Below, one piece after another: positions 1 to 6,884 of a stretch of 64,000 bases of DNA. This stretch comes from Ezakiella coagulans (GTDB lineage: Bacteria > Bacillota > Clostridia > Tissierellales > Peptoniphilaceae), in the NCBI RefSeq assembly GCF_003096635.1, contig NZ_QEKV01000002.1, positions 219,388 to 283,387 of the forward strand, given 5' to 3'. The notes beneath the pieces were generated by a model. It made no database searches, was not told the DNA's origin, and saw only the letters and a program-made list of their open reading frames with translations. The translations under genes and the position numbers were made by a program. Position 1 is the first letter of the stretch; every line of letters begins with the position of its first letter.

Positions 1-29
1 AAAATAAATAAATAATATATAAAAACATA

Positions 30-58
30 TTGACAAAAAAATAATATAGTATTATAAT
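30..58 (+). promoter_or_regulatory. Perfect-consensus sigma-70/A promoter of the RiPP operon
   Basis: TTGACA at 30-35 and TATAAT at 53-58 are separated by exactly 17 bases, so both hexamers and the spacing match the ideal housekeeping promoter. Transcription should start near 64-66 and give a leader of about 64 nt before the precursor gene. The first 29 bases of the window are plain AT-rich sequence with no visible feature. Confidence 0.85.
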
Positions 59-60
59 AT

Positions 61-96
61 AAATAAGAATTTAAATAAATGCTATAGCTCTTATTT
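61..96 (+). promoter_or_regulatory. Possible 5' UTR hairpin of the RiPP transcript
   Basis: AAATAAGA (61-68) is exactly complementary to TCTTATTT (89-96). The loop contains the palindrome GCTATAGC (81-88). The structure would sit at the very 5' end of the transcript and might protect it from decay. The stem is all A/T except one pair per arm, so it is weak and could be chance in this base composition. Confidence 0.3.
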
Positions 97-128
97 AGAA
101 TCTTAATAGTTATTTAGGAGGTGTAATT

Positions 129-233
129 ATGGAAAGACTTAAAGATTTGAAGGTGAAAAAGATCAGCTTCTCTAGAAGAGGAACTTGCAACAGCAGATGC
201 GGTTGCGGAAACACATGTGGACAAGGAGCATAA
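129..233 (+). CDS. Cys-rich RiPP precursor peptide (34 aa)
   Basis: This short open frame encodes 34 residues behind an excellent ribosome binding site (AGGAGGTG, 116-123, 5 nt from ATG). The N-terminal part is lysine-rich and free of cysteine (MERLKDLKVKKISFS). The C-terminal part carries four cysteines at positions 20, 24, 26 and 30 in a near-symmetric CX3C-G-CX3C arrangement with Gly, Ser, Asn and Thr between them. That leader/core split, directly upstream of a radical SAM/SPASM enzyme and an ABC exporter, is the usual layout of a ribosomally made, post-translationally modified peptide such as a sactipeptide, ranthipeptide or clostridial Cys-rich family. The exact family is not assignable by eye. 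No double-glycine cleavage site is visible; the leader may be cut after FSRR or not at all. Confidence 0.8.
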   Translation: MERLKDLKVKKISFSRRGTCNSRCGCGNTCGQGA

Positions 234-271
234 TCCAATCTGATAAGACTTTGTCTTATCAGATTGGATTA
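231..271 (+). promoter_or_regulatory. Perfect 19-bp intercistronic stem-loop after the precursor gene
   Basis: The arm 231-249 (TAATCCAATCTGATAAGAC) is the exact reverse complement of 253-271, leaving a 3-nt TTT loop. The arm begins with the precursor's own TAA stop codon. No T-run follows (AAAACAGATA), so it is not a classical intrinsic terminator. More likely roles are an RNA processing or stability element, or a partial attenuator that keeps precursor transcript above maturase transcript. The maturase ribosome binding site starts 12 nt downstream. Confidence 0.75.
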
Positions 272-294
272 AAACAGATAAGAAAGGAGGAAGT

Positions 295-1482
295 ATGAAA
301 TTAAGCAATGATTTAACATTGATTGAATCCAAAAATAAAGAAGATGTAAAGCTTTATAATAGTTTCACTAACACATTAACAGAATTAAATAGTGAAATTT
401 ATGATTATTTAATTAAATGTAATCAAGATGAAGATTTTGAAAATATATATGATATACTTTCGAAGGAGCAAATAGATATACTAATTGATAATAATATTCT
501 AGTAGATGATATGGATACATATAAGTCTAAAGAATATGTAAGCGTCAATATGGGACAAGAAAAAATTATAAAAGATGTCTATGCTCATTTAACATTTGAA
601 TGCAATTTACGGTGCAAATATTGTTACCAGAAGGAAAATCTAAATAAGCACGATGTTTTGAAAGTTGAAGACTGGAAAATGATTTTTGATACATTGAAGC
701 AAAAAGGCTTACAAAGAGTCCATTTTACAGGTGGTGAACCATTATTATATAGTGGAGCTAAAGAAATCATTCAATATGCTAAACAATTAGGTATCAATAC
801 AACATTACTGACAAATGGCACAAAAATAAATCCTAAAGATGATTTATATAATTATGTTGACAATATTATAATTAGTTTGGACAGTATGAATGATAAAATG
901 AGAACAGGTTTAAAACCAAAAAATGTACTCAACAATATAATAGAATTAAACAAAGATGGAAAGTGCAAAGTTTTTGTTAGGTCGGTTTTTACAAATGGAT
1001 ACGAGGACGATAGTCAACATGTAAAAGATTTTGTGGAAGAATATGGAATTAAACATATTGGAGTGTTATGTATACCAAGCGTTCAAGATGAAATTAAATT
1101 CATTCCAAATTATGATAAGTATGAACTAATTGATGAAGAATGTGGGTCTTCAGGATGCGGAGCGGGTGACACAATAATTTCTATTAGTCCTGCAGGAGAT
1201 GTATATCCTTGTCAACTCTTAATGAAGGATGAATTAAAAATTTGTAATATATTGCAAGAAGACTGGTATGAAAAATATAAAGCATCGAATATTAATTCAT
1301 TGATAAACTCTTTTGATGTGAGAAAAGTTGAGAAGTGTAATAAATGTACATATAGAAATATATGTGGTGGTGGGTGTAGAGGAAACTCATATATAATGTA
1401 TGGGAATTTCTTAACAAGAACCGAATATCTATGTGATTATTATGAAAAATGTGCGAGGAAGATGTTAGAAAATGCAGAGTAA
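295..1482 (+). CDS. Radical SAM/SPASM peptide maturase
   Basis: This 395-residue enzyme should cleave S-adenosylmethionine to a radical and use it to crosslink or otherwise modify the upstream Cys-rich peptide. The radical SAM cluster motif CX3CX2C is C103, C107, C110, followed by GGEP at 146-149. The C-terminal SPASM region has C283, C288, C306 and C317, then the exact CX2CX5CX3C pattern at C348, C351, C357, C361, and C380, enough to hold two auxiliary iron-sulfur clusters. Residues 1-90 precede the barrel and could be a degenerate PqqD-like recognition domain. The start has an AAAGGAGG site at 283-290. The 3' end overlaps the exporter gene by 11 nt, so the two are translationally coupled. 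The substrate is inferred from position only. Confidence 0.9.
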   Translation: MKLSNDLTLIESKNKEDVKLYNSFTNTLTELNSEIYDYLIKCNQDEDFENIYDILSKEQIDILIDNNILVDDMDTYKSKEYVSVNMGQEKIIKDVYAHLTFECNLRCKYCYQKENLNKHDVLKVEDWKMIFDTLKQKGLQRVHFTGGEPLLYSGAKEIIQYAKQLGINTTLLTNGTKINPKDDLYNYVDNIIISLDSMNDKMRTGLKPKNVLNNIIELNKDGKCKVFVRSVFTNGYEDDSQHVKDFVEEYGIKHIGVLCIPSVQDEIKFIPNYDKYELIDEECGSSGCGAGDTIISISPAGDVYPCQLLMKDELKICNILQEDWYEKYKASNINSLINSFDVRKVEKCNKCTYRNICGGGCRGNSYIMYGNFLTRTEYLCDYYEKCARKMLENAE

Positions 1483-3097
1483 AGAATTAAAATTACAAAA
1501 GAAAGAAATGCTTAAAATAGTGAACAAATGGGGATTTGCTTTACTGTTATTCTTAAGTTTATTGTCCGCGATACTTTTTGTAATCGCACCGATAACTCTT
1601 AACAATGTGGTTGAGAATGTCGGAACTATTGGAGCAAGTGATATCATAAAGGTTATACTCCTACTTGCAGCGGGATATTTAGTCGAATTTATTTCGGTTT
1701 TTATAAAAAATGAGTTGATTCAACAGTATCATGGAAGAGCAGCTGAAATTTTATATGCTGATGTATTTAAGCTCAATTATGATAAATACATAGAAGATGG
1801 GCCAACTGCAATAAGAGACCTTGTGTGGAACGCGGCGGATGCATACGCGGGTTTGTATTTTGATGTAATTCCGAGTCTTATAGTTAATATTGCAACGATT
1901 ATTGTAAGTATATATATTTCGTTTACTTTAAATCATATTGCTGCACTTTTGATGTTTATTACTTTGCCGATTCATTATTTCGGATTTAAGCTCTTAAACA
2001 AAAAACTTGCGAAATTGTCAGTGAAACTCAGACAGGCAAGTTCCAAGTCGCAAAGCAATATCCACTCCGTAGTATCTCAAGTCGATTTCATAAAGCAAAA
2101 CAGCGAAAATGAAAATCTGTTGCCGATGATCAAGAAAAATATTTTAGAGTCGGAGGGTGTTCGAAAAAAAGTAAATTATGTTGCAAACGGCGTTTCCGGA
2201 CTTCTCATAGGTTTAAACCAAATCATTCAATCTCTCACAATTGTATTTTTGGCGGCACTTGCACTGAAAAATAAGGACGCATTCGGAGGCGTTGTTTATG
2301 TAATGCTTGTATTCCCATATTTTTCAAATGCGATAAGAGGTCTATCCTTTACAAACTTGGGCATTGCCGATGTTAAAGCGGCGGATGAATTCTTAAAAAC
2401 AATGATAGAATATCGCGAAGAAGACGGAGCTTTGGATATGCCGAGTGATGTAAAGAGCATCCGTTTCGACATAAATTCAGTCGATATATATGATAAAAAT
2501 TTATTAAACGACATTCATATGAGTTTTAAGAAAGGCGACATTGTTGGAATCAAGGGTGAAAGCGGTACGGGTAAGAGTACACTTGTAAAATTGATTCCGA
2601 AATTCAGAAGCGTCAAGGGTATTTATATAAACGACATTCCGATTGAAAAAATAAAGAATGAAGAATATTTAAAAAACATTTCTTATTATTCGCAAAACAC
2701 GCCGATTATTTCCGACACAATTTACAACAATTTGAATTTCGGAAGAAAGCCGGTTCAAAAAAGTGTTTATGAAAATTTGAAATTTTTATCCAAGTTCAAC
2801 AATTTGGACGAGATGATTATTGAAAACGGAGCAAATTTATCCGGCGGTGACAAACAAAGAATTGCACTTTCCAGATATTTCGTTGAGAATGCACAGATTG
2901 TAATTTTGGACGAGCCTACAAGTTCACTCGACAAGGAAACCGAAACAGAAATTATGACTGCAGTTTTAGAAAACAACAAAGACAAGATTATCTTTATTAT
3001 AAGCCACAACAACGACATAATGAATTACTGCAACTATATAGTTGAGGTTAAAAATAAAACTGTTGACGTGACAAAAAACGATAAAAAGAATTTTTAA
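1472..3097 (+). CDS. ABC exporter (fused permease-ATPase), probable RiPP exporter
   Basis: This 541-residue half-transporter has a membrane domain over about residues 20-300 and a C-terminal ATPase. The ATPase has Walker A GESGTGKST (362-370), the signature LSGGDKQR (about 456) and Walker B IVILDEPTSSLD (about 477). There is no N-terminal C39 peptidase domain, so it should export the modified peptide without cleaving its leader; that protease must lie elsewhere. It starts inside the maturase gene, overlapping by 11 nt, which ties it to the RiPP pathway. It may also give self-protection. A distant relative of similar size sits at 36448-38043. Substrate is inferred from context. Confidence 0.85.
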   Translation: MQSKELKLQKKEMLKIVNKWGFALLLFLSLLSAILFVIAPITLNNVVENVGTIGASDIIKVILLLAAGYLVEFISVFIKNELIQQYHGRAAEILYADVFKLNYDKYIEDGPTAIRDLVWNAADAYAGLYFDVIPSLIVNIATIIVSIYISFTLNHIAALLMFITLPIHYFGFKLLNKKLAKLSVKLRQASSKSQSNIHSVVSQVDFIKQNSENENLLPMIKKNILESEGVRKKVNYVANGVSGLLIGLNQIIQSLTIVFLAALALKNKDAFGGVVYVMLVFPYFSNAIRGLSFTNLGIADVKAADEFLKTMIEYREEDGALDMPSDVKSIRFDINSVDIYDKNLLNDIHMSFKKGDIVGIKGESGTGKSTLVKLIPKFRSVKGIYINDIPIEKIKNEEYLKNISYYSQNTPIISDTIYNNLNFGRKPVQKSVYENLKFLSKFNNLDEMIIENGANLSGGDKQRIALSRYFVENAQIVILDEPTSSLDKETETEIMTAVLENNKDKIIFIISHNNDIMNYCNYIVEVKNKTVDVTKNDKKNF

Positions 3098-3105
3098 TAT
3101 GTATA

Positions 3106-3150
3106 GAAAAACATCGACAAAACTTTATGTTTCCATCGATGTTTTTTCTT
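3106..3150. terminator. Intrinsic terminator between RiPP operon and folC
   Basis: Arms 3106-3117 (GAAAAACATCGA) and 3136-3148 (TCGATGTTTTTTC) pair around an 18-nt loop, with T-runs on both strands. It can serve the RiPP operon and the convergent folC gene. Confidence 0.7.
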
Positions 3151-3153
3151 TAA

Positions 3154-4428
3154 TTATTTATTTTTTACAAATTTTATAACATCTCTCACAAGATATAGCG
3201 AGCCGCATACGAGGATTAAATCGTCCGCTTCGGCGATTGTTGTCGCATAGTTTATCGCTTCAACTCTGTCGGCGATTGCGACAACATCATTTCGAACTTT
3301 TTTCACTTCTTTTTCCAAATCGTAGAGCTTGAAAGCACGCTCCGGATTGTCGATTGTGGTTATGATAAATTTGTCTGTGATTTTTGAAAGCTCTTTTATA
3401 GCGTATTCGTAGTCTTTGTCTTTCAAAATGCTGAAGACCAAAATTAGATGATTATATTTGAAGACTTTTAAAGAATTTACAAGTGCATCCATTGCTTCTT
3501 TGTTGTGCGAACCGTCAACAAGAATTTTTGGTGATTTTGAGATTATTTGTAGTCTTCCGGTGTTGTGACTTGTGAAAATACCATCTTTAATGATTTCTTC
3601 GGTCAAATTAAACATTTCTTTAAAATAATCGAGCACCATTATCGCAAGTGATGCATTGTAAAATTGATGAACACCGACAAGGCTTGTTCGCATATTTTTG
3701 TAGTCTCTGAAGTCAAAATCATTTTCGTGGTCGCTTATTTGAAGAACTTTGACCTCGTCTTTACTGAAAGTATATAGGGGAGCGTGTTTCGAATCAGCAA
3801 CGTCTTTAAACAGTTTGTATAGGTGTTCGTCTTTAGGATAGAGAAAAACAGGAGCACCTTCTTTTATTATACCGGCTTTGTTCATTGCGATTTCTTCAAT
3901 TGTGTTTCCAAGAATTCCCACGTGGTCCATAGAAATCGTAACAATTACTGATGCAATCGGTCTTTTAACGATATTTGTCGAGTCCAAAGTTCCACCCATG
4001 CCGACTTCAACAACAGCAACGTCGACTTTTTGATCGTAAAAATATTTGTACATAATTGCGGTTAATACTTCAAAGTATGTGTTTTTATATCCTTCGGCGT
4101 CGAGTTTTTCAAGTACGGGTTTAAAAAGTTCGATGTATTTTACAAAGTCTTCTTCGGAAATCTTAACTCCGTTTATCGTGATTGATTCGGTCATGCATTC
4201 CATAAACGGTGAAATAAAAAGTCCAACTTTTGAAGTTTTTGAAAGGGTGTTCGAAAGAAAATTACATGTGCTTCCCTTTCCATTTGTGCCTGCGATGTGA
4301 ATGACTTTTATTTTGTCTTGTGGATTATCGAATGCTTCGAGCAGTTTTTGTATATTTTTAAGGGTATGTTTTCCTTTTTTTTCATCTCGTTTGTACATCC
4401 AGTCGATGTATTTTTCAAAATTTTTCAT
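3154..4428 (-). CDS. folC: Folylpolyglutamate synthase/dihydrofolate synthase paralog 1
   Basis: This 424-residue Mur-ligase-fold enzyme would add glutamates to reduced folates so that they stay in the cell. The P-loop HIAGTNGKGST ends at residue 54, and the later GGTLDSTN and LVDGSHNKEA blocks are typical of FolC. The substrate-loop motif that normally reads SPHL...ERI is changed here to SPFM...ESI, unlike the second FolC at 24044-25345. This copy may therefore have a shifted substrate or activity. It is transcribed away from a THF-riboswitch-controlled folate transporter gene, which supports a folate role. The ATG has a GGAGG site just upstream. Family certain; division of labour with paralog 2 unknown. 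Confidence 0.9.
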   Translation of the reverse strand: MKNFEKYIDWMYKRDEKKGKHTLKNIQKLLEAFDNPQDKIKVIHIAGTNGKGSTCNFLSNTLSKTSKVGLFISPFMECMTESITINGVKISEEDFVKYIELFKPVLEKLDAEGYKNTYFEVLTAIMYKYFYDQKVDVAVVEVGMGGTLDSTNIVKRPIASVIVTISMDHVGILGNTIEEIAMNKAGIIKEGAPVFLYPKDEHLYKLFKDVADSKHAPLYTFSKDEVKVLQISDHENDFDFRDYKNMRTSLVGVHQFYNASLAIMVLDYFKEMFNLTEEIIKDGIFTSHNTGRLQIISKSPKILVDGSHNKEAMDALVNSLKVFKYNHLILVFSILKDKDYEYAIKELSKITDKFIITTIDNPERAFKLYDLEKEVKKVRNDVVAIADRVEAINYATTIAEADDLILVCGSLYLVRDVIKFVKNK

Positions 4429-4438
4429 AGTTCCTCCA

Positions 4439-4467
4439 TTGCAATTTCTTTTAAATTATATTATAAT
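4439..4467 (+). promoter_or_regulatory. Promoter of the THF riboswitch-folT transcript
   Basis: TTGCAA (4439-4444), a 17-nt spacer and TATAAT (4462-4467) place the start of transcription at about 4474, right at the 5' edge of the riboswitch aptamer. The -35 element lies next to the ribosome binding site of the divergent folC. Confidence 0.7.
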
Positions 4468-4470
4468 ACA

Positions 4471-4573
4471 AATATCAGAGTAGGTAAAGAGCGTAAAGTG
4501 TTAAGCTATGGGTTGTCGAGCTTAAACGAAGGTCATTTGACTGCGGTTCTTTATCGCAACCGCTTTGGGTATT
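4471..4573 (+). promoter_or_regulatory. Tetrahydrofolate (THF) riboswitch, copy 1
   Basis: The region carries the conserved blocks of the class I THF riboswitch in order: AGAGTAGG (4477-4484), GCGTAAAGTG (4491-4500), GGGTTGTCG (4510-4518), ACGAAGG, TGCGGT and CGCAACCGC (4555-4563). GGTTG (4511-4515) can form the pseudoknot with CAACC (4557-4561). P1 can form between 4471-4476 and 4568-4573. A CCCTAA stretch just downstream could mask the AAGGGG ribosome binding site of folT (4602-4607), the usual translational mode of this class. The second copy at 49338-49424 shows compensating changes in the same pseudoknot. Confidence 0.93.
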
Positions 4574-4613
4574 ACCCTAAGCCCACTTTGAAATATTTTT
4601 TAAGGGGAAACAA

Positions 4614-5147
4614 ATGAATAAGAAATTTACTACCAGGAAATTAGTTATGGCAGGTGTTTTGACTGCACTTTCAGTCATCTTAACACGTTTATTTTCAGTA
4701 CAACTGACAGAATCGATGAGAATCGGCATAGGGCCGCTTCCGATTTTAATGGTCGGCATTGCATTTGGTCCGATATTGGGTGCAATCTCAGGACTTAGTG
4801 CAGATTTGATCGGTTTTATGATAAACGCCGGCGGACAATTTCACCTAGGTTTCACAATGAGTTCGCTTTTGACGGGACTTATTCCGGGACTTGTCGCATG
4901 CTATTTCTTGAAGAAGAAAAAGAATTTAAATCTTACAATCATTTTATCGATTGTTGCGGTTTATGGTATTGTCCATTTAATTCTTAACAGCTATTGGCTA
5001 AACGGTCTTTACGGAACACCGTTTACAACACTCGTTATCGGACGTGCAACAAAAGTTGTAATTGAAGCTGTTGTCGTATGTATAATACTTGAAATTCTTA
5101 TGAAAAGATTCATTAAATTCAGTTTTAGTGATGATGAATTATTTTAG
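4614..5147 (+). CDS. folT: Folate ECF transporter S component FolT
   Basis: This 177-residue integral membrane protein of about six helices is the substrate-binding subunit of an energy-coupling-factor importer. The N-terminal stretch with LVMAGVLTALSVILTR, followed by RIGIGPLPILMVGIAFGP and GLSADLIGFM, is typical of the FolT branch. Control by a THF riboswitch gives independent evidence for folate or 5-formyl-THF as substrate. The shared ATPases and T subunit (EcfA, EcfA', EcfT) are not in this window. The start follows AAGGGG with a 6-nt spacer. A second FolT-like gene lies at 48283-49287. Confidence 0.92.
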   Translation: MNKKFTTRKLVMAGVLTALSVILTRLFSVQLTESMRIGIGPLPILMVGIAFGPILGAISGLSADLIGFMINAGGQFHLGFTMSSLLTGLIPGLVACYFLKKKKNLNLTIILSIVAVYGIVHLILNSYWLNGLYGTPFTTLVIGRATKVVIEAVVVCIILEILMKRFIKFSFSDDELF

Positions 5148-5164
5148 AACAATTCGAATATGAG

Positions 5165-5192
5165 GCTCTCCAAATTAACGGAGAGCTTTTTT
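5165..5192 (+). terminator. Intrinsic terminator of folT
   Basis: GCTCTCC (5165-5171) pairs with GGAGAGC (5180-5186) around an 8-nt loop and is followed directly by six T. Confidence 0.92.
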
Positions 5193-5232
5193 GATTTAGT
5201 AAATTTATTAACAGAATATTTTTGATTATATG

Positions 5233-5261
5233 TTGAATTAAATCACATAATAGGGTATAAT
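5233..5261 (+). promoter_or_regulatory. Promoter of the gcv operon
   Basis: TTGAAT (5233-5238), a 17-nt spacer and TATAAT (5256-5261). The transcript would start near 5268, a few bases before the leader stem-loop. Confidence 0.7.
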
Positions 5262-5272
5262 AGACTTAGGTG

Positions 5273-5312
5273 TCAAGCCCTTTAATGTAATAAGAAATTT
5301 CTGCGGGCTTGA
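5273..5312 (+). promoter_or_regulatory. Leader stem-loop upstream of gcvT (unknown function)
   Basis: TCAAGCCC (5273-5280) is exactly complementary to GGGCTTGA (5305-5312). The 24-nt loop contains a small palindrome AGAAATTTCT (5293-5302). No T-run follows, so it is not a terminator, and I do not see the conserved blocks of a glycine riboswitch. Its position directly after the predicted transcription start suggests post-transcriptional control of the glycine cleavage operon. The ligand or partner is unknown. Confidence 0.5.
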
Positions 5313-5340
5313 ACTGAATTTGATATAAGGAGATGGTTGT

Positions 5341-6450
5341 ATGGCAAAGAAAACACCGCTTTATGATGCTCACGTAAGACTCGGCGGGCATATGGTTGAA
5401 TATGCAGGTTGGAATCTTCCTGTGGAGTACAGCGGACTAAAAGAAGAACATGAAGCTGTTAGAGAAAGGGCCGGAATATTTGACGTTTCTCACATGGGAG
5501 AAATTTGGGTAACCGGAAAGGAAGCTGAAAAATTTGTTAGCTTTATGATGACAAACGACATTATGCGTCAAAAGGACAATCAAGTTCAATACACATTTAT
5601 GTGTGAACCGAACGGATTTGTTGTTGATGACTTATTGGTTTACAGATATAACAATGAAAAATATTATTTAGTTGTTAACGCAGCAAATGTTGACAAAGAC
5701 TTCAAGTGGATTTTAGAAGAATCCAAAAAATTCGACGTTGAAGTCAAAAACGTTTCTGATGAAACAGGTCAAGTTGCAGTGCAAGGACCAAAGGCTGAAG
5801 AAGTTGTTCAAAAACTAACAGACGAAGATTTGTCAAAAATCACGTTCTTTACATTTAAAGACGGAGTTGAAATTGCAGGAAAGAAGTGCCTCATTTCAAG
5901 AACAGGATACACCGGAGAAGACGGATTTGAAATCTATACGGACACCGAATCAATTAAAACTGTTTTTGATGCAGTGCTTGAAGCAGGAAAGGATGTAAAC
6001 CTACTTCCTTGCGGACTTGGATGCAGAGATACACTACGTTTTGAAGCCTCACTTCCACTTTATGGACAAGAAATCGGACCTGACATCAACCCGGTTGAAG
6101 CAGGATTTAAATTCTTCGTTGATTTAAAAACAGGAAATGATTTCAACGGAAGAAAAGCACTTGAAGAATACGCTGCAAATCCAAAGAGAGTTCTTGTAGG
6201 ATTTGAACTTGAAGGACGCGGAATTCCAAGAGCAGGATACAAGATTGAAAAAGACGGAAAAGAAATCGGACATGTTACAACAGGTTACTTGTCACCAACA
6301 CTTGGAACAAGAATAGGTAACGCACTCATTGAAAAGGAATACAAAGGTATTGGAAACACATTTGATATTATGATCAGAAATAAACCGGTACCTGCAAAAA
6401 TCATATCAAAGAAATTCCTAGAAGCAAGAGGAAACAAACACACAAAGTAA
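5341..6450 (+). CDS. gcvT: Glycine cleavage system T protein (aminomethyltransferase)
   Basis: This 369-residue protein takes the aminomethyl group from lipoylated GcvH, releases ammonia and transfers the one-carbon unit to tetrahydrofolate, giving 5,10-methylene-THF. Family blocks are obvious: GGHMVEYAGW near the start, VSHMGEI (about 50), ISRTGYTGEDGFEIY (about 180-195), LGCRDTLRFEASLPLYG and the C-terminal VGFELEGRGIPRAGY. Length is normal. The ATG follows AAGGAGATGG. It is first in the gcvT-H-PA-PB operon, and no gcvL (lipoamide dehydrogenase) is in the window. The folate needed as acceptor links it to the neighbouring folT and folC genes. Confidence 0.97.
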   Translation: MAKKTPLYDAHVRLGGHMVEYAGWNLPVEYSGLKEEHEAVRERAGIFDVSHMGEIWVTGKEAEKFVSFMMTNDIMRQKDNQVQYTFMCEPNGFVVDDLLVYRYNNEKYYLVVNAANVDKDFKWILEESKKFDVEVKNVSDETGQVAVQGPKAEEVVQKLTDEDLSKITFFTFKDGVEIAGKKCLISRTGYTGEDGFEIYTDTESIKTVFDAVLEAGKDVNLLPCGLGCRDTLRFEASLPLYGQEIGPDINPVEAGFKFFVDLKTGNDFNGRKALEEYAANPKRVLVGFELEGRGIPRAGYKIEKDGKEIGHVTTGYLSPTLGTRIGNALIEKEYKGIGNTFDIMIRNKPVPAKIISKKFLEARGNKHTK

Positions 6451-6499
6451 TTTGTGATGTAATAAATTAAGGCAAAAAGCCAATATAAGGAGGATTATA

Positions 6500-6883
6500 A
6501 TGGAAGTTAAAAAGGATTTATTTTACACAAAGGACCACGAATGGTTAAAAGTTGATGGCGAAGAAGCATATATAGGACTTTGCGACTACGCACAAGAACA
6601 CTTGGGAGAAATTGTTTACGTTGAATTACCGGATGAAGATGATGAATTTGAAGCAGGCGATTCAGTTGCAGCAATCGAATCAACAAAGGCAGCAAGTGAT
6701 TTGTTTGCACCTGTAGCAGGAACTGTTGTTGAAGTAAATGAAGAACTCGAAGACGCTCCTGAAATGTTAAATGAAAAGCCATACGATGCTTGGATTTGCA
6801 AAATCAAAATGGAAAATGCAGACGATGTAAATGAACTTATGTCAGCTGCAGATTATGAAAAATTCTTACAAGAGGAAGCATAG
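6500..6883 (+). CDS. gcvH: Glycine cleavage system H protein (lipoyl carrier)
   Basis: This 127-residue carrier shuttles the aminomethyl intermediate between the P, T and L proteins on a lipoyl arm. The attachment lysine is K63 in IESTKAASD, and the fold signatures GLCDYAQEHLGEIVYVELP and APVAGTVVEVNE flank it. The start follows AAGGAGGA. It lies 49 nt after gcvT and 1 nt before gcvPA. The lipoyl ligase or synthase needed for activation is not in the window. Confidence 0.97.
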   Translation: MEVKKDLFYTKDHEWLKVDGEEAYIGLCDYAQEHLGEIVYVELPDEDDEFEAGDSVAAIESTKAASDLFAPVAGTVVEVNEELEDAPEMLNEKPYDAWICKIKMENADDVNELMSAADYEKFLQEEA

Positions 6884-6884
6884 A

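Noticed and set aside
129-233. Assignment of the peptide to the SCIFF family
   Set aside because: SCIFF precursors have six Cys in about 45 residues; this peptide has four in 34 and a different spacing.
4297-4617. Plus-strand frames across the folC start and THF riboswitch
   Set aside because: They run antisense to folC and through a structured RNA with two covarying copies; no ribosome binding site or recognisable protein.
5233-5340. Glycine riboswitch before gcvT
   Set aside because: The conserved glycine-aptamer blocks are absent; only a simple stem-loop is visible.
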